Positions 1 to 13,184 of a stretch of 64,000 nt of DNA are shown in pieces (within the stretch, counting starts at the first letter, position 1; every line of letters begins with the position of its first letter). The notes under the pieces are model-generated. The model made no database searches. It was not told where the DNA came from and worked only from the letters and a program-made list of their open reading frames with translations. The stretch spans positions 170,761,900-170,825,899 of the forward strand of contig CM041292.1 in NCBI GenBank assembly GCA_023052935.1, written 5' to 3'. Both the position numbers and the translations under genes were made by a program. This DNA is from Piezodorus guildinii. Lineage: Eukaryota; Arthropoda; Insecta; Hemiptera; Pentatomidae.

Positions 1-2098
1 TTTATTACCTTTTTGACTGCATTTCCCTATCTTCCATGATAGGGATGATTCCATGGGTATCATCTTCCACCATTAAGAAGTCTATTTTGATTTATAAGAA
101 ATACTTTTTTTTTTTTTTACCCAATTATATGTAATCAACAGAGTTCGAATTTTCAATAATGAAAAATAACCTTAAATAATTAGTTACAAACGCTCATGTT
201 ACGACATTCAAGTTAATAACAATATGGGCATGGAATGAAACCAACTTATCAGTTCTAGCATGGTATGTTTTTTTAGAACTGCTCCTGTTAAATATTGTAT
301 CTACCTTGCTCAGTTTCTGATTATCAATTGCATAAGATTAATTTTGAAATATGTATCCCTCGTATTTTCAACAGTTTGTACAACTTGGGTATTTGTTGAT
401 TGCGCTATCGTGTTGTATGAATTAAAATTGTCCGTGGCCTTCCATAAGATTTGGGAATTACTTTTCCATTTCTAATAATAGTGTGAAAAAAAAACAACTT
501 AAAATTAATAAAATAAATTTATTTAAAAAAAATAAAATAAAATGGCAGAACGCAAGGAAGAACTATCAGAAGTAGAAATAGGAAACCAATATTGGCATCA
601 TAAAGCCATGTCTCTAGCGGCCTGGAGCCAAAGAATTTCATAAAATATTAACCTTGGCTACGAGCTAGTTCTGATCATAATAATATTTATGATCCTAAAT
701 GGACTCAAGAATATTATATTTTTCAAACTAAAAGTCATTAAAACATAAATTATAAAATAATAGTAATAATAAATTTTAAAATAAAACTTGTAAACTAAAA
801 TTGTAATTATGAAGGAAAAGCGAAATAAATTATTGGGTAAGTTGATTGCGGTCATTAAATAAGTCATACATAATACAATAGGCTATTATATTTATGTGTC
901 GACGTTTCAACCTAAATTTTTGATCTTCAACAGGGTGGCTCGGCAATGAGACCTCAAAGAGTCACCTTAGATTCCATCCCCGAGACTATAAAATGAATAA
1001 TTTACTGCGTTGTTAAAGTTTTATATTTACATCAATATCTTGATACATATGAATCTTGTAATCTGAGACCATGTTTTTATTAAATAGTTATTTATCTCCG
1101 TATATTATAGCATTGATGTTAAATTCGCTCCAGAAAAACTTGTGCGTGATGTTCATTTGCTGTCATTTCATATTTTGAAAAACTTTCAAAAAATGAATCG
1201 TAGACCGTATTCACATTAGATGTTTCATTTAAACTTTGTTTAAATTTAATTAAAATTTGCTTGCTTTAATTTATTACCTATTAATTTGACCTATGTTTCT
1301 AATTATTTTTTATGAGATTTCAAAAGGTCGGAAAAGTCCGGGATTTATCCAGTTAATAGAAATAATAACTACTATTATTCCTAGGAACTTTAACTTCCAC
1401 CTCACTTTATCTTTTTAATTGTCAATTAAATTCGTTACCAGAAATAAAGTATTTTTTTAAATGTAATAAATATGTTAAATATTTATATTGTACAGATTTT
1501 TCATCTAATAATTTTTCGTAATTAATATTAATAATATCCATTATGCGCCTTCCTGATTAACTAAATCCCTAAACATATGCAGATGGCTCCATTATCCAAT
1601 AAGCTTAATCAAGTTTGAGGTTCTTGACTGATTGTTATAAAATATTTATTAAATGTAGTTTTAATCTAATTTGATCTATGGATCAATTCATATTTTACAA
1701 TTTATACGTTTAAAAGTTTAATTTTATCCCTCTGTTAATCAAAAACATAGTACCAACCACCAGAACTCTAAGCTACTCTCAGATACAAATTATAAACATT
1801 GTTTTCCAAATTATATTAATCGTCTCCATGCCAGAATCTTTAATGAATCTTGTCATTCAAATTTTGCCTTTAAAAACATTTTTTTATTTGCATTATGACC
1901 TTAATCATATTGCCAAGAGTTCCTAAAATCCTGCCTAAAGCATAATATTGTTAATATTTCGGCAACAAATAAAGCAAGTGGGTCCTTGATTACAAATTAT
2001 TTTCAGTCATTTTGGGAAAGTTAGAATCGATGAATAGAAAAAATCGAGGTAGAAGATAAAGTAAAATTATCCCGCCGGGTTTATCAGTATTTACTTGT

Positions 2099-2138
<40 letters not shown>

Positions 2139-3055
2139 ATGGCCCTATGTCTCAGGTCTCCTAAACATTATCCATTTCGCTTTAAAATGGTGGCAAATTA
2201 GAGGTTTTAAAGTCCATAATAATGCCTTTTAGAAAGGTTAAGTACAAATATTATCTATACAAAATCAGCATGCTTAAAATTATATAAAGAAAAAATTATA
2301 AGAATGTTTGTTTAATAATGAATATTTGTATAAAAAAAAAATAAAATAAAATAAAGAATCCCGCTCAAAATTAAAGGAATTACATTCATATTGCGTAAAA
2401 TCCAAATTCAAAATCGACCAATATTAGAAAAGATATAATGTTAAATTTTGTTGTCATGTTTCTACTTATATTTCAGGAATAATTGTTTGATGACTTGTTT
2501 ACAGAACATTTATTTTTCCCGTTTAATGAAAACTTATATTACAATGTATTTTACTTATGAATATTCAGGAAAGATTGCCTCAAGTGACGGTGAAAACCGT
2601 ATCAAAATCCGTCTTGTCGTTTAGAAGGAGTTTACGGGAACGAAAATAGCATTATCTTAGTATTTATGTCTGATTTTTAAAACCCTTATTCGAAAAACTT
2701 CTCGAGAACAAGTAATGTTAATGGTTACATTTGAACCCACAGAGAATTTTAGATACCTATCTTTACTATTTTTTTTTTTTTTTTTTTTTTTTTTACCGCA
2801 GTTGGTATTTTTCAAGATATTCAGTACTAAATGAAAATATATAGAACAATAAATTGTAGCTTTTTATGTTTTAGGAAAATGAGCTTCCGGCGCTCCTGAA
2901 ATAGTTCAGTTCTATTGTGCAAGGACACTAACGATGCTAGCTGAATATTCTTGAAAATTATATATTTTCTTTTTTTTAAATAAAATAAAAAAATTATATA
3001 TATATATATAAGGGCGTAATAATCTAGAAATTTATCGCCCTAAAACACCTTACTA

Positions 3056-3131
<76 letters not shown>

Positions 3132-3260
3132 AGAAAAAAAACTAACTTGTAATTATTGTCTAGTGTCTTAAATTGAATTATTTGTATGCACCTTGCCCTT
3201 CTCAAAGATATTTTAATTATATTAAAAAAGAAAAAATACACGAAAAATAAGTATTAATAT
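1..3260. other. AT-rich intergenic DNA with simple repeats
   Basis: No gene is supported here. Open frames are short and low in complexity, and none shows a recognisable motif. Visible structure is limited to a long poly-T run near 2103-2134, a second poly-T run near 2769-2793, a short AT run near 2996-3011 and a compound microsatellite near 3059-3131 (AT repeats running into GA repeats). A phrase near 901-930 resembles the cap of a Penelope-type terminus but is too short to call. Confidence 0.6.
3059..3131. repeat. Compound (TA)n(GA)n microsatellite
   Basis: About 27 TA units are followed directly by about 9 GA units. The length in the assembly may be inexact. Confidence 0.95.
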
Positions 3261-3264
3261 TAGA

Positions 3265-3565
3265 GAGCGGCGTAGTGCGGTGGATAGGGGAGTCTACTGT
3301 TCTACCGGTCCCGGGGGTTCAAATCACGGCTGTAGCAGAATAATTGTTTATTATTTTATTTTGTTGGTGAGCGACCCTGGGGTACAGACTTGGAGACACT
3401 ACTTGGATATACCCAGCTTCTATCAAATGGGCTCGAAAAAATTGAGAGGAAACCTGGCGGCTGAGTGTGACGACCTAATTCATTTTTTGGCCTAGAAACA
3501 GTTCGAATGTTTATATGCACTGAATTCTGGACCCTTCAGGTCCAGTGTACCTGCAGAGGTGTAGT
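3265..3565 (+). mobile_element. tRNA-derived SINE, family 1
   Basis: The head looks like a degenerate tRNA: an A-box-like stretch near 3272-3290 and a B-box-like GGTTCAAATCAC near 3317. A longer non-tRNA body follows. Part of that body ('cctggcggctgag', 'cctagaaacagt') recurs near 25525-25590, so this is a dispersed family. The open frame across it is incidental. SINEs are transcribed by RNA polymerase III from the internal boxes and mobilised by a partner LINE; activity here is unknown. Confidence 0.7.
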
Positions 3566-5841
3566 TTGTTTTGTTTGTTTTTTTCTAAAGCTTTATGTAT
3601 CGAAAGCAATATAATCAACAGTCGGATGTCTTGCCATTTATTTTTAAAAAATAACTATTAGAAGACTATAAACTGTTGTGAAGCGCTTAATTGAGGGCGA
3701 ACAAGGAAGGCGTGAGTTAAGTCCTGAGTCAAGTAAAGGGTAAATTGACTGAAGAAGCCTCGACAGAGTATCCTTGCCAAGCGTGTAATTGCCTACTTAC
3801 CAATTCCATTATCTTTCCATGCTTGATAAATTGCTGTGCGAAGCCACAACTAACTAGGCTTTATCCTTTAGTGGATTAGGTAAATTATTTATTCTTGCAT
3901 TTCATCTATCCTTAAATATCCAAGTTTAAAAATAATAAAATTATAACTACTAATATTTTTTGTATTTTTAAAAATTATAATTTGTATTATTTATTGTAAT
4001 GAAATAAAATTTTGATGAATTGATCATTTTGAAAAATTATTATTTAATCTATTAATTATCTTTCAACACATGCATTTATTCCAAACTAGACCCAATTAAC
4101 TACAATCAACTCTTCATGAGCGAAGTCTGTTTTTATTAGATAATTTAGAAATTTCGTGGTTTCGTTAGTAATTATTATACTATTAGCTTACATTACTAGG
4201 TACCTACAATAATATTATGACATATCTAAAAAAATATTTTTTCTTTTTGATGATCGTGATGATATTAATTTAGTCAATACAATGAATTTCGTGTCACGCG
4301 CTGATGATATTTGTTTCGGATTATATTACCAAAAATACTGTTTTAAAACTGCCAACTTGTATTGAAAAATTGCCGACGACAATTATCCTATGGCAAAAAA
4401 TCAGATTTCTGCTCCTCTCCAAATCATATTATGAATTACCGGAATCTGTTATGTTGCAGCACCAACGAAAACTTGGTTTTAAATGATAAAACACCTTTAT
4501 TTAGGAAAACATCACCATATTAATCAAAATATTGGGATTACATAGAAATTTTTGTGTGGCAACGCGTAAGGAAATCAAGAATATGCATGTTTAATATGTG
4601 CACTGTAGAACTTACTAACTTCCATATAGATGAAACCAAATTAAGTAGAAATCTATTGTTTGCAATTAGGATGTGGTATCTATGTAAAATAATTATTTTG
4701 TATTTATAAATACGTAAATAGAACTTATTATATAATTGATATGAACTTTCTCTTCTTTATAAATTTATTTATTATTACATAAATGAATCAATACACATCT
4801 CTTTAACGTTTCGAGGTCCATGACTCATAATTAGTAAATAGAACATTTGTTATTTTTACCTATATTATTCGAAAACGATGGATAATTTAATAACGGCTCT
4901 TAAAAAAATTGTATGTTGTCTTCAGGCTATTGACAGAAATGGACTGTTATGCCCATTAAGTATATGAATAATAGTAGTTTTAGTATCCATTTGTTTTTTT
5001 ATCAAATCCACTAAAGCCATTGTTCTTTTTTATTATATCCAAATTTATTTTTTATTATATTAGATTGTTATCGTAATTATATTATTATATATAACATTTT
5101 GTTTACTTTAAATTTAATAGAAATCTATAATTTTAAGCTCTTTATTTTTCAATTTTTGAATTATTATATGTAATAGGCATTTATTTATTTTATATATTAC
5201 AACCATTTATCTTCTAATAAAATAAAATTCCAATTAAAAGATAAAAATAACTTTGTGCTTTAGTCCAATCTACAATACTATAACGATATTGATTCGAGTT
5301 CTATTGACTGTATATTTTATCACATCAACGATGTTTTCTTAGTAAGGTGGAATAAAAAACATACGTTTCAAGATATTTTATTGATCTTGTTGACGTTTAC
5401 ACTAATATTGTCCGACATCCGAACTAAAAGCATTTGGTAGATAAATGAAGCCGTGTGATGTGATCTGACAGCACCTTAGAGCGATTTATGTCAATACCAC
5501 CACCTGTCCAGTTTTAGCTTTGATGTACTTTCATCTTGTAATATTTGATGACATTAATATGTGTAATACATATACATTCGCATTGTTATACATTCACTAT
5601 ATACCTGGAAAACGTCCATATTTAACATTTTCTTTAATTTTGGATAGGGTTTATCGCAAATAACCAATAAAATATTGTTTCATTTTTGAAATATTTTTTT
5701 AAAATACCTCTTTCACAGAGTTCCCCATAAATGTTTGTATTTGTCTATTTAGATTTATTCATTGCATTCAACTACCAGACAAGATATTTATTACTTAAGA
5801 ATAATAGTGAAAAATTTAAAGACTTAGATCTCCCCTATTGT
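3566..5841. other. Intergenic, no recognisable feature
   Basis: The DNA is AT-rich. A somewhat less AT-rich patch near 3690-3880 shows no coding or SINE signature that I can identify. The small open frame at 4304-4486 has no motif and is probably chance. Confidence 0.5.
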
Positions 5842-6549
5842 TACTTTCGCTTACGTATACTATATATGAAGATTGTAGGAAGGGAAGTATTGCGACCATG
5901 AACATTTTTTTTATTCCAGTTTTCAGCTGAAATACACGTTTTAGGACTTCCTGTATCAAAATAACAAAGTCACGCTAAAATGTGTGTGTGTGTATGTGTG
6001 TTAAGCACGAAATCGGTAATTCGTACGAAACAGAAATTTCATATTTGAGGCAATGATACGCCCAAGATGTTAGATCAAATTTTTCTACAAAAAGGACTCA
6101 CCGGAAGTGCTACTTTATACCCTGCATTTAGCATCTTTTTACGGCTTTCTCAAAAACGGTTATGATTAAACTCACTAAATCGATGTAAAATAAAAATAAC
6201 GAAATTAAGGAGAAAACAGAACAGAATATTGATTTAGGGTTTGTTCGTTGTTTTTACTCTTTTCTTTTTTTTAACATAAGCATAGTGACATATGAAAGCT
6301 AAAGATTTTAGAAAAAATGCTATCTGCCAAGTTGTGGAAGGTAATGTAAAGTGAAGAATAGGACGTAAACTTCGGTGGTTATTTTACATAACAATTTTAA
6401 ACTGTTATATTTTCTTATCTAAAACATATGTGTCAAACGAAACTGAATGTAATTTTTTAGGCTTTTTTGATATCTAACTTTATTAAAAACTTCTTAAATT
6501 TATTTTAACAACCGAGATGAGTGAAATTCGTGTATTGCGTCTTCCAGGT
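5842..6549 (+). mobile_element. Helentron-like non-autonomous element, copy A
   Basis: This is a diverged copy of a repeat seen at least six times in the window. It begins with the ACTTTCACTTAC-like end (here ACTTTCGCTTAC), followed by a short AT palindrome and 'gaagtattgcgacc'. A GT-rich microsatellite lies near 5982-6001. It ends near 'gagtgaaattcgtgtattgcg', the inverted counterpart of the start. There is no coding capacity. The short inverted repeats near both ends plus an internal microsatellite resemble Helentron-associated elements of insects; a TIR-type MITE is the alternative. Confidence 0.6.
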
Positions 6550-7293
6550 TTATTTTTGTATGAAGAATCATCTGTTTTTCGACAAAGTTTTAAACAATCA
6601 TAAGCTCATTCATAGTCTAAAAATATAGTCATCTTACGGCTTAATTGTATTAATTTTTTAAACTAAAACGGCTGTAATCTTTTATATTACTTGAACATCC
6701 AAAATTATTAATTTTTAATCAATAACTACCTAATGTGTATCTCCAGATCAGTTTTTCGAACCAATAGAATGTATTATAATGGATCAATATTTATAATGGA
6801 TTGTTGAGCTTTATAGGAAAAATAGTTTTAATGTTGTCATAAAACTGCCGATTATTATTTCATTTTATTATTATTTTATTTTGAATAATTTAAATGAAAA
6901 CGATTTTCAGAAATGTGAAATTCGACGTTTTTCATCAGAAGTGATAGTACCTTCAATATATGTGCTAAAATCATTGATTTCTGTAATCATTGCCCAGTCC
7001 ATTGCTTTATGTGATATAGAATCATTCATTCCTATATTATTTATAAAATATTCTAATTTTCTGCATCATTAGAAACAGAATAAATACCATTTTTATAAGA
7101 ATTATATCTATATTTTAACTAGTAGGAGCTCTAGAATCTCTAAAAACCAACGAACGATTGTTCTAGACTGCCATACTTATAATTAGCAGTAGATAATTTT
7201 AGTACGACACCTATTCCAAACATATTATACAATGCCTAAGCTCTGAGTGGAGAAAGAAACTAAATTTAAAATTAATATTTTATAACGCTATCG

Positions 7294-7335
<42 letters not shown>

Positions 7336-8194
7336 AACTTTAAACAGAAATTCATAATAATAATTTTACGACCTACCTACTTTTGTAAAATCGTTTCTTT
7401 GATTTTAAAATTCATTAGGTTTTATTTTTATAATCAAGGTATTTTTTTATTCCACAAATGATTTGGCGAAAATATTTTTTACCGCCAAGTGCTTTGTGTC
7501 ATACTTTTGATTTTAATTTAGCACCCATCAACCACTGACTGAGCTGAAAACATATTACTAAGAAAATTGGGACGTTGATTTCCGATAGGTACTAAAGGAC
7601 AAAATACTTATGGTAATAATGGTTTGGTTTTATTAAAATACTTCATTCGATTTAATCTAAAAACTCACAAATCCTTTAAATCATAGTTCTTTCCTAAAGC
7701 TATTTAATTCACATTTTATTTCATTCCAAAGCGTATTAGAAACTTTTTCTTCCAAAACGTACTGTAAACTTTGTGAAAAGATAACCCTTTCTTTCTTTTT
7801 TCCAAAAGGTACTATATTTTCTATGAGACTTCTATTACTATTTTGTGACATTCCATTCATGTTCATGTTGCACTCCTTGAATCACCGCTATGATTTTCAT
7901 CTATAGTACTAACCTAATGTTCACTTTTTAAATTATTTTAAACAATTTAGTTCCGTTGCTTTGGTTTTCGTAACGTCTCAATAAAATAATGTTTTTTCTT
8001 AGTATTTATTCATGCAACCACATAAATTTGGTTAAAAATTACAGAGACTCGTATTTAGACATGGTTTGGAATTATAATTCCCTGACCTTGCTCAATACGA
8101 GAAAGAAAACCAGGCCAGATATGGAAAAAATTGAAAAACTAAAATAGGAGCTTAAAAGTTATTTATTTATCAGCCTCTATATTTAAATGTAGTT
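6550..8194. other. Intergenic, with AT microsatellite
   Basis: The only clear structure is an AT dinucleotide run near 7295-7333. A 61-codon open frame on the minus strand (7681-7866) has no recognised motif and could be a fragment of an unknown element. No host gene is supported. Confidence 0.5.
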
Positions 8195-8196
8195 TA

Positions 8197-8645
8197 AACG
8201 ATTTTTTTTTTAGTTTTCCGAGATTCTGTTATTGTGTCACATCCCGGTCCTCAGTACTCCGTTCCTTTTGTAATCTCTATCAGCGCAGTCATCCTCTGCC
8301 AGCCCTCCAGCTGCCACATCCTCCCTCAGATCTTCTATCCACCTTTTCCGAGATCTTCTCTGTTTTCTTTTCTTAAGTGGATCTTAACTAATCGAAGGGG
8401 CTAACTGCTTCGTCCATTCTCATGACGTGCCCATACCACATCAGTCTTCTTCAACTAATTACATCAAGAATATTTAGGTCGGCTCCCTCTCTTTCCTTTA
8501 TTTCCTTACTTGGAATTTTTCCTAAACGAGACACGGCACAATTTCTCCTAAAATCCATCTCCCGGGTCAATATTTTTTTCTGCTGAGATTTCGTCACTGT
8601 CCAGGATTCACATCCTGTCAGTATGTGTATATTATATTACAGTAT
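8197..8645 (-). pseudogene. LINE reverse transcriptase C-terminal remnant (RTE/CR1-like)
   Basis: Read on the minus strand in several frames, this gives the region after the reverse transcriptase core of non-LTR retrotransposons: a GCESWTVTK stretch (near 8630-8600), a basic stretch, then RRLMWYGHVMRMDE (near 8440-8400). 'GHVMRMD' is a hallmark of the C-terminus of RTE- and CR1-related LINE polymerases. Frames are interrupted by stops and shifts, so it is dead. The RT catalytic core is not visible, as expected for a 5'-truncated copy. Clade assignment is uncertain. Confidence 0.75.
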
Positions 8646-8997
8646 GTGTATATATTGTAAGTTTCTTTTCCTTAATAAAACTTAACACCAAATATAATTT
8701 TTTTTGTTAATTTTTAAGAATTATTTTGATCACTTACTTCACTATTTAAATGGTGTGTTGCATACTCTTATTTTTACGGTTAGTTTTCTTTTGATACCTC
8801 CCAAATTACCTGAGTAAATGGTATTTTACCACGACTAGTTTCCATCAACGAAGTTGACTACAATTACTATAAATCAAAAACTACCTTCGCGAAAAATATT
8901 TTGCCGGGAATTTTGAATTCATTTAATAAGAAGAAATAACAAATTTGGCAAACAAACAAAAATTTGATACCTTTGTATGATAGCAAGTGGATTTCCC

Positions 8998-9207
8998 TGT
9001 AGTTGGAGGCCCGGTGGCTGAGTTGGTTAGCGCGCGTTGCCTGGCCACTACAGATGACTATAAAACTTTGGAAAAAAAAATTACGAGTTCGAGTCTCGAT
9101 GCTGAGGGAGCATTTATGTTAGCATTTATCCCCCGCCCCCAACCCCTGGCCCGAGAAACCCCCGTATAGCCTTCAAAGCGAGGTAGGGGTGAACAAAAAA
9201 ATAAAGA
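8998..9207 (+). mobile_element. tRNA-derived SINE, family 2
   Basis: The head carries an A-box-like 'tggctgagttggttagcgcg' and a B-box 'gagttcgagtctc'. The tail is a distinctive C-rich block ending 'gccttcaaagcgaggtagggg'. The same tail and head recur near 21668-21899. It ends in a short A-rich run. It is not a functional tRNA: an A-rich insertion lies between the boxes and the stems do not pair as a cloverleaf. Confidence 0.8.
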
Positions 9208-9267
9208 CCCCCGTAGTAATTTACTTGTTTATATTTAATATTTTATAAAAGGTTTTATTTATTTATT

Positions 9268-9540
9268 TAACGTCACTTTATGCTACTATGGCTAATCGGA
9301 CGATGCTACAGTGGGAGTCCTAAATTTTGCCTATCTAGGTTTTATTAGGATAGGGATCTTTAACGAGTACCTGACATCGCACAGGCTCGGGACCACCTTT
9401 TGACGTCCCCTCCGAGGGACGGCGTAACTAAGGATTTTTTACTCTCATTAAAAAATCCTAGGACCACCTGCGGGTTTGAACCCGTGACCTTTAGCATGGG
9501 AAGCTGTTACGCTAGCAACCCAGCTACAAGTGATCCCTAT
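9268..9540 (-). mobile_element. tRNA-derived SINE, family 3
   Basis: On the minus strand the head has an A-box-like 'gtagctgggttgctagcg' and a B-box embedded in 'cacgggttcaaacccgc'. The body contains 'gacgtcccctccgaggg' and its tail includes 'ctcccactgtagcat'. That tail phrase recurs near 22868-22890, and a related one near 19795. An internal hairpin around an ATTTTTTA block lies near 9431-9461. Confidence 0.7.
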
Positions 9541-9544
9541 AAAA

Positions 9545-10030
9545 GGTTTATGACACATGTCAATTCTTAAAAATTAACTATGGTTTTATAATTTATAAGT
9601 AAAAAATCCTGCTGAATCTGTTTCATTGTTCTGCCCTTGTGCGACTGTAATTTAATGAGTAATATTGTTTGGTTGAAGATTAGAAAAACTGGCAGACGAA
9701 CAAAGGTTCAGCAAACTACCGCCAAGCTACTCCTTCCCCACCTCTTGATTTTTTGATATATCAAAATAGCCACGTGGCAGGCCCTTATGCTTTCTATATT
9801 GGCTCCTACCGTCTCCGACCACCTCCTCGCTAAATAGTTCTCTTCATCATAGATTAAACGATTTTAGATTCTTCATTTTTCTCAGAGCTCCTCTTCTATC
9901 ATCTCATCTTTACCATCAAATTATACAACCCTAACTTCATTAGCTAGCTCTTATCTATCATACAACGGACTACCTGGTGTATGTATCTACTATACTTCAT
10001 TTTAAAATGTATTCCAAAAACAACGGTTTT
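9545..10030. other. Intergenic, nothing recognised
   Basis: A slightly GC-richer patch near 9690-9830 shows no coding or repeat signature that I can identify. Confidence 0.4.
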
Positions 10031-10810
10031 AACCTTTAATTGGTGAGGTGAAATTTGCAGTCAAAATTGGTGTGGTAGGGTCTCTCAGACCCCAAACCTC
10101 ATTTTTTTTTTAAAATCCTGAAACATCTAGAACTGTTTATTCTTGTAAAATACGTTAATTCAACCTATTTTCAATAGGTACCATACGAAAGGACGCTTAT
10201 AAAACTGAATAAATGCCTCATATTATTAAATATATTTTATTAGTGAGTTTTTTTTTTTTTGTTTTTTTTAGTTATATATTCTAAGCAATGAAAACATTTG
10301 TAAAATAATATATAATAATAATATTAAGTCCTTATCTTAAAGTTTATTATATTTAAAGACCGTAAAATGATAAAAAAAAAAAATTAAATTTTAGTATTGT
10401 AAAGAAAGTATGCACAGCTAAAATTAGGCACAGTTTTTGAAATATGAAACCGAACATTCTCCACAAATATTTTGTTCACATTTAATACAAACTATAGATG
10501 ACTTCCTATTCTTGTTTCTTCGACAAAAATAACACCTTTTTTTCTTGGGAGGGGTCTCCTGACTATATGTGTAAGATTCTTCTGGTTTTTTTCCCCCCTC
10601 ATAATGATTGAGCTTTAAACCGAAGCTCCCGGGGAAGTCAGAGATTTTCCGACCGTCTGGTCGTGTGATCCTTTAACAAGGATAATCCCAGATTCTTAAT
10701 TAAATTAAAAATGTGCGTAAAATAACACGATCACAAGAAATTTCGTTCAACAAATTGAAAAACATACTTTCAATAAATCCGAACAGTAATGGTGAGGTGG
10801 GATCTATTGC
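10030..10810 (-). mobile_element. piggyBac-like transposon remnant (3' part)
   Basis: On the minus strand, 10419-10640 encodes a short stretch with the cysteine layout of the C-terminal zinc-binding domain of piggyBac transposases: RCYFC, then VCIKC, then ICGEC, spaced as three CxxC pairs. The frame stops shortly afterwards. Near 10035-10105 there are short inverted motifs ('gtagggtctctcagacccc' and related GGTGAGGTG phrases, also near 10788-10800) of the kind found at piggyBac-like termini. The DDD catalytic core is absent. Both ends of the element are my inference. Confidence 0.6.
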
Positions 10811-10889
10811 ACCCTAAAACACTGTCCTAAAGCAATGCCGGATAAAAACTGACTAAAAATATAAGGGGGCTTTTATCTTAGCATTTATC

Positions 10890-11351
10890 CTGTCCCTCAA
10901 AACGAAAATAAAATCATTGAAATCGGTTCAGAAATATCAGAGATATAGCGTTTTGAAATTACCTGCGGTTATTGTTAATTTGGGCTTTAAGGCGTAAAAC
11001 ATCAAAGGTCATCAACGCCTATACGAACGCACACTTAATTGTTAGACTTTTAGAAGAAGGAGGAAATAAATAAATAATCTTAATTATAAATAAACTGTAT
11101 AAATAGGGAAATCAATTAAGTATGAATGACAAAATTAATTTATAAAGATAAGTGTAAATTTGCGAAAAGCTAATTATGAATACATAAATAAAGTTGTAAC
11201 AAAAAAAAAAAATAATAATAATTACCTGGGGTGATTTTCCTTTGAATATTGTATATTTTTCATATTAGGTAATTGCCTACAAACAGTTATATCCTGATAT
11301 AGTTATTTCGAAATAATAAACCATTTTGTAATAATTTGCAGCGTTTTTAAA
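10890..11351 (+). repeat. Dispersed repeat with conserved 70-bp 3' end, copy 1
   Basis: Positions 11283-11351 match three other places (43957-44021, 46524-46590, 60300-60364) through the string 'gaaataataaacca' and its flanks. Upstream, the phrase 'tcattgaaatcggtt' near 10915 also has a counterpart near 60215. The element type is unknown and it has no coding capacity. Confidence 0.55.
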
Positions 11352-11714
11352 TTTTTATTTAATTTTATATCTCTTTTTCTTAATATTTTTCTTTTATTGT
11401 TAAATATTAATAATAATCATCAAACATTTTGTCTAAAGTTTCGAAGACATTCCTCTTATTCAGGGCTATACTTTTTTTGTATATTTCTGTAATTATATAT
11501 CTTATTTATTATTATTTAAATCACATCATCAATTATTTTATCATTTTTGTCATCTTGCATATATGAGAACATTTTCACAATCGCATTTAAAAGTATTTAT
11601 GTACATTAAAATCAGATTGATATTTTTTTATTTTTTAAAAACATAATTTATTAAAATTTACAACTGTACAAAAAAAAATACATCAAGTAAATATGATATT
11701 AGAAAAATGACATG

Positions 11715-12670
11715 AAAAAGACTTGTAGAAGAACTACCCAATGGTAGCATGCCTGTAACTAATCTAAACTAGAAGGTCTCGGGGCCATCTCCTTTCAGAC
11801 GCCTCGGAGGATTGTCGGGAATTGAAGAGGAAGAAAGGATTGAAACTAGAGGATTTGGGGGGAATGGAGTTTATCATGAAAGGAATGGTATCTAGATCGG
11901 GCCAAATCAGCAACATACGGAATATTAAGGTCTTAGTGGATCAGTTTATTAGTTACAAAATAAGGAGCATAGAGGATTTTACGAAGGATTTTGGATTGTA
12001 GGGATTGGATACGGGAAGAATTTGATGGTTTAGTAGAGCCCCACAGCTCTACTCCGTAAGTCCATATAGGCCGTATGATAGTCATGTAGATGAGCCTTTT
12101 GTAGTTAAGTGGAAGATTAGAACGTATGTCTAGTAAGTGTTGAAGTAGTCGAAAACGTCGTGCAGTTTCTTGTCGTTTCAGTCTTGTATGAGGGTTCCAT
12201 GTAAGGCGTTTGTCAAGGTGTAGTCCTAGATATCGGATCTGTTCAACCGGGACAAGAGGAGTATATTGAAAGAGACAGTAGGGCAGGATGTCATTGGTTT
12301 ACGACGAAGGGTAAAGGTAATTTGTTTGGATTTGTTGGCATTTATTTTAATTCTCCAGTTCTGACACCATACTTTAAGGTCTATTGATGAGGGATTGGAG
12401 AGTTTGAGAGGCAATAGTTGGATCAGCATTGACTGATAACACACTGTGTCATCAGCTAGGTAGAAAGGAAAGTGTTAGGATGGGATGGGATATCAGCTGT
12501 ATAAACTATACTGCCTTTTAGGAACACCAGCAAACTGACTAAAAATGGATGAATAGGAATTATTATGATTTACTTTGAAGAATCTGCCAGTGAGGTAGGA
12601 CTGGATGATAAGGAAGTATGTAGGAGGGAGGAATTTGCGGAGCTTGTAAAGTAATCCCGGGTGCCAGACT
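11715..12670 (-). pseudogene. Jockey-clade LINE, RT C-terminal half
   Basis: Minus-strand translation in shifting frames recovers the second half of a Jockey-type reverse transcriptase. In order: YFLIIQSYLTGRFF, a decayed ADDT catalytic box near 12450, WRIKINANKS (12226-12444 is the open part), YLGLHLDKRLTW, the IRPIWTYGVELWGS thumb motif near 12060, and a C-terminal tail near 11800. The polymerase copies the element's own RNA at the nicked target. Multiple stops and frameshifts show a dead, 5'-truncated copy. A related fragment lies at 63190-63890. Confidence 0.85.
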
Positions 12671-13180
12671 AGATTGATATTTAAACAATTTTAATTATTC
12701 ATTAATATTACAATTTGTCTCATTAAGGAAAATAAGATTGAAATTTTTTTCTAAAATATGTTAGCGAAAATTTTCCCATATATGTAGTGAGAAGAAAAAA
12801 AATTAAAATAGTTTAAAAAATATAGCAAATAATAATATAAAAGATATATAACCATAGGAATGTTTTATAAAGTTTAGCCCTGATGTTGAGGACATGTTTG
12901 ATAATTAATAATTTGATAGGAAATTAAGAGGAAAGATTTGTATGGTTGTTTAAATAAATTCATGTTTTAATCGTGTACTAGTTATTTAACACACCACTTT
13001 CACTTACTTCTGTTGTAAAAATCAATTGAAGAATATTCCAATGAAAAAAAGGAAGAGTTTAAATAAATTGTTTAGAGATGAAAAAAGGTCAAAGAATTAA
13101 TTATAATTGTATTTCGATAGACACATGCGTTCAATTAAATAATCTATTATTATATACAAGAATAGGTTAGTTTATCGGCT
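12671..13180. other. Intergenic, nothing recognised
   Basis: AT-rich sequence without coding potential or clear repeat structure. Confidence 0.45.
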
Positions 13181-13184
13181 ATTC

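Noticed and set aside
260..475. 71-codon hydrophobic frame as a small membrane protein
   Set aside because: AT-driven composition, no conservation evidence, no neighbouring signals; chance frame is more likely.
901..930. 'gtcgacgtttcaac' phrase as a Penelope terminus
   Set aside because: Only the short cap motif matches; no stem, GAAAC core or coding fragment nearby.
3053..3241. Open frame ending in repeated Tyr-Ile
   Set aside because: Translation of the TA microsatellite; the same holds for the frames at 21703-21969 and 54626-54841.
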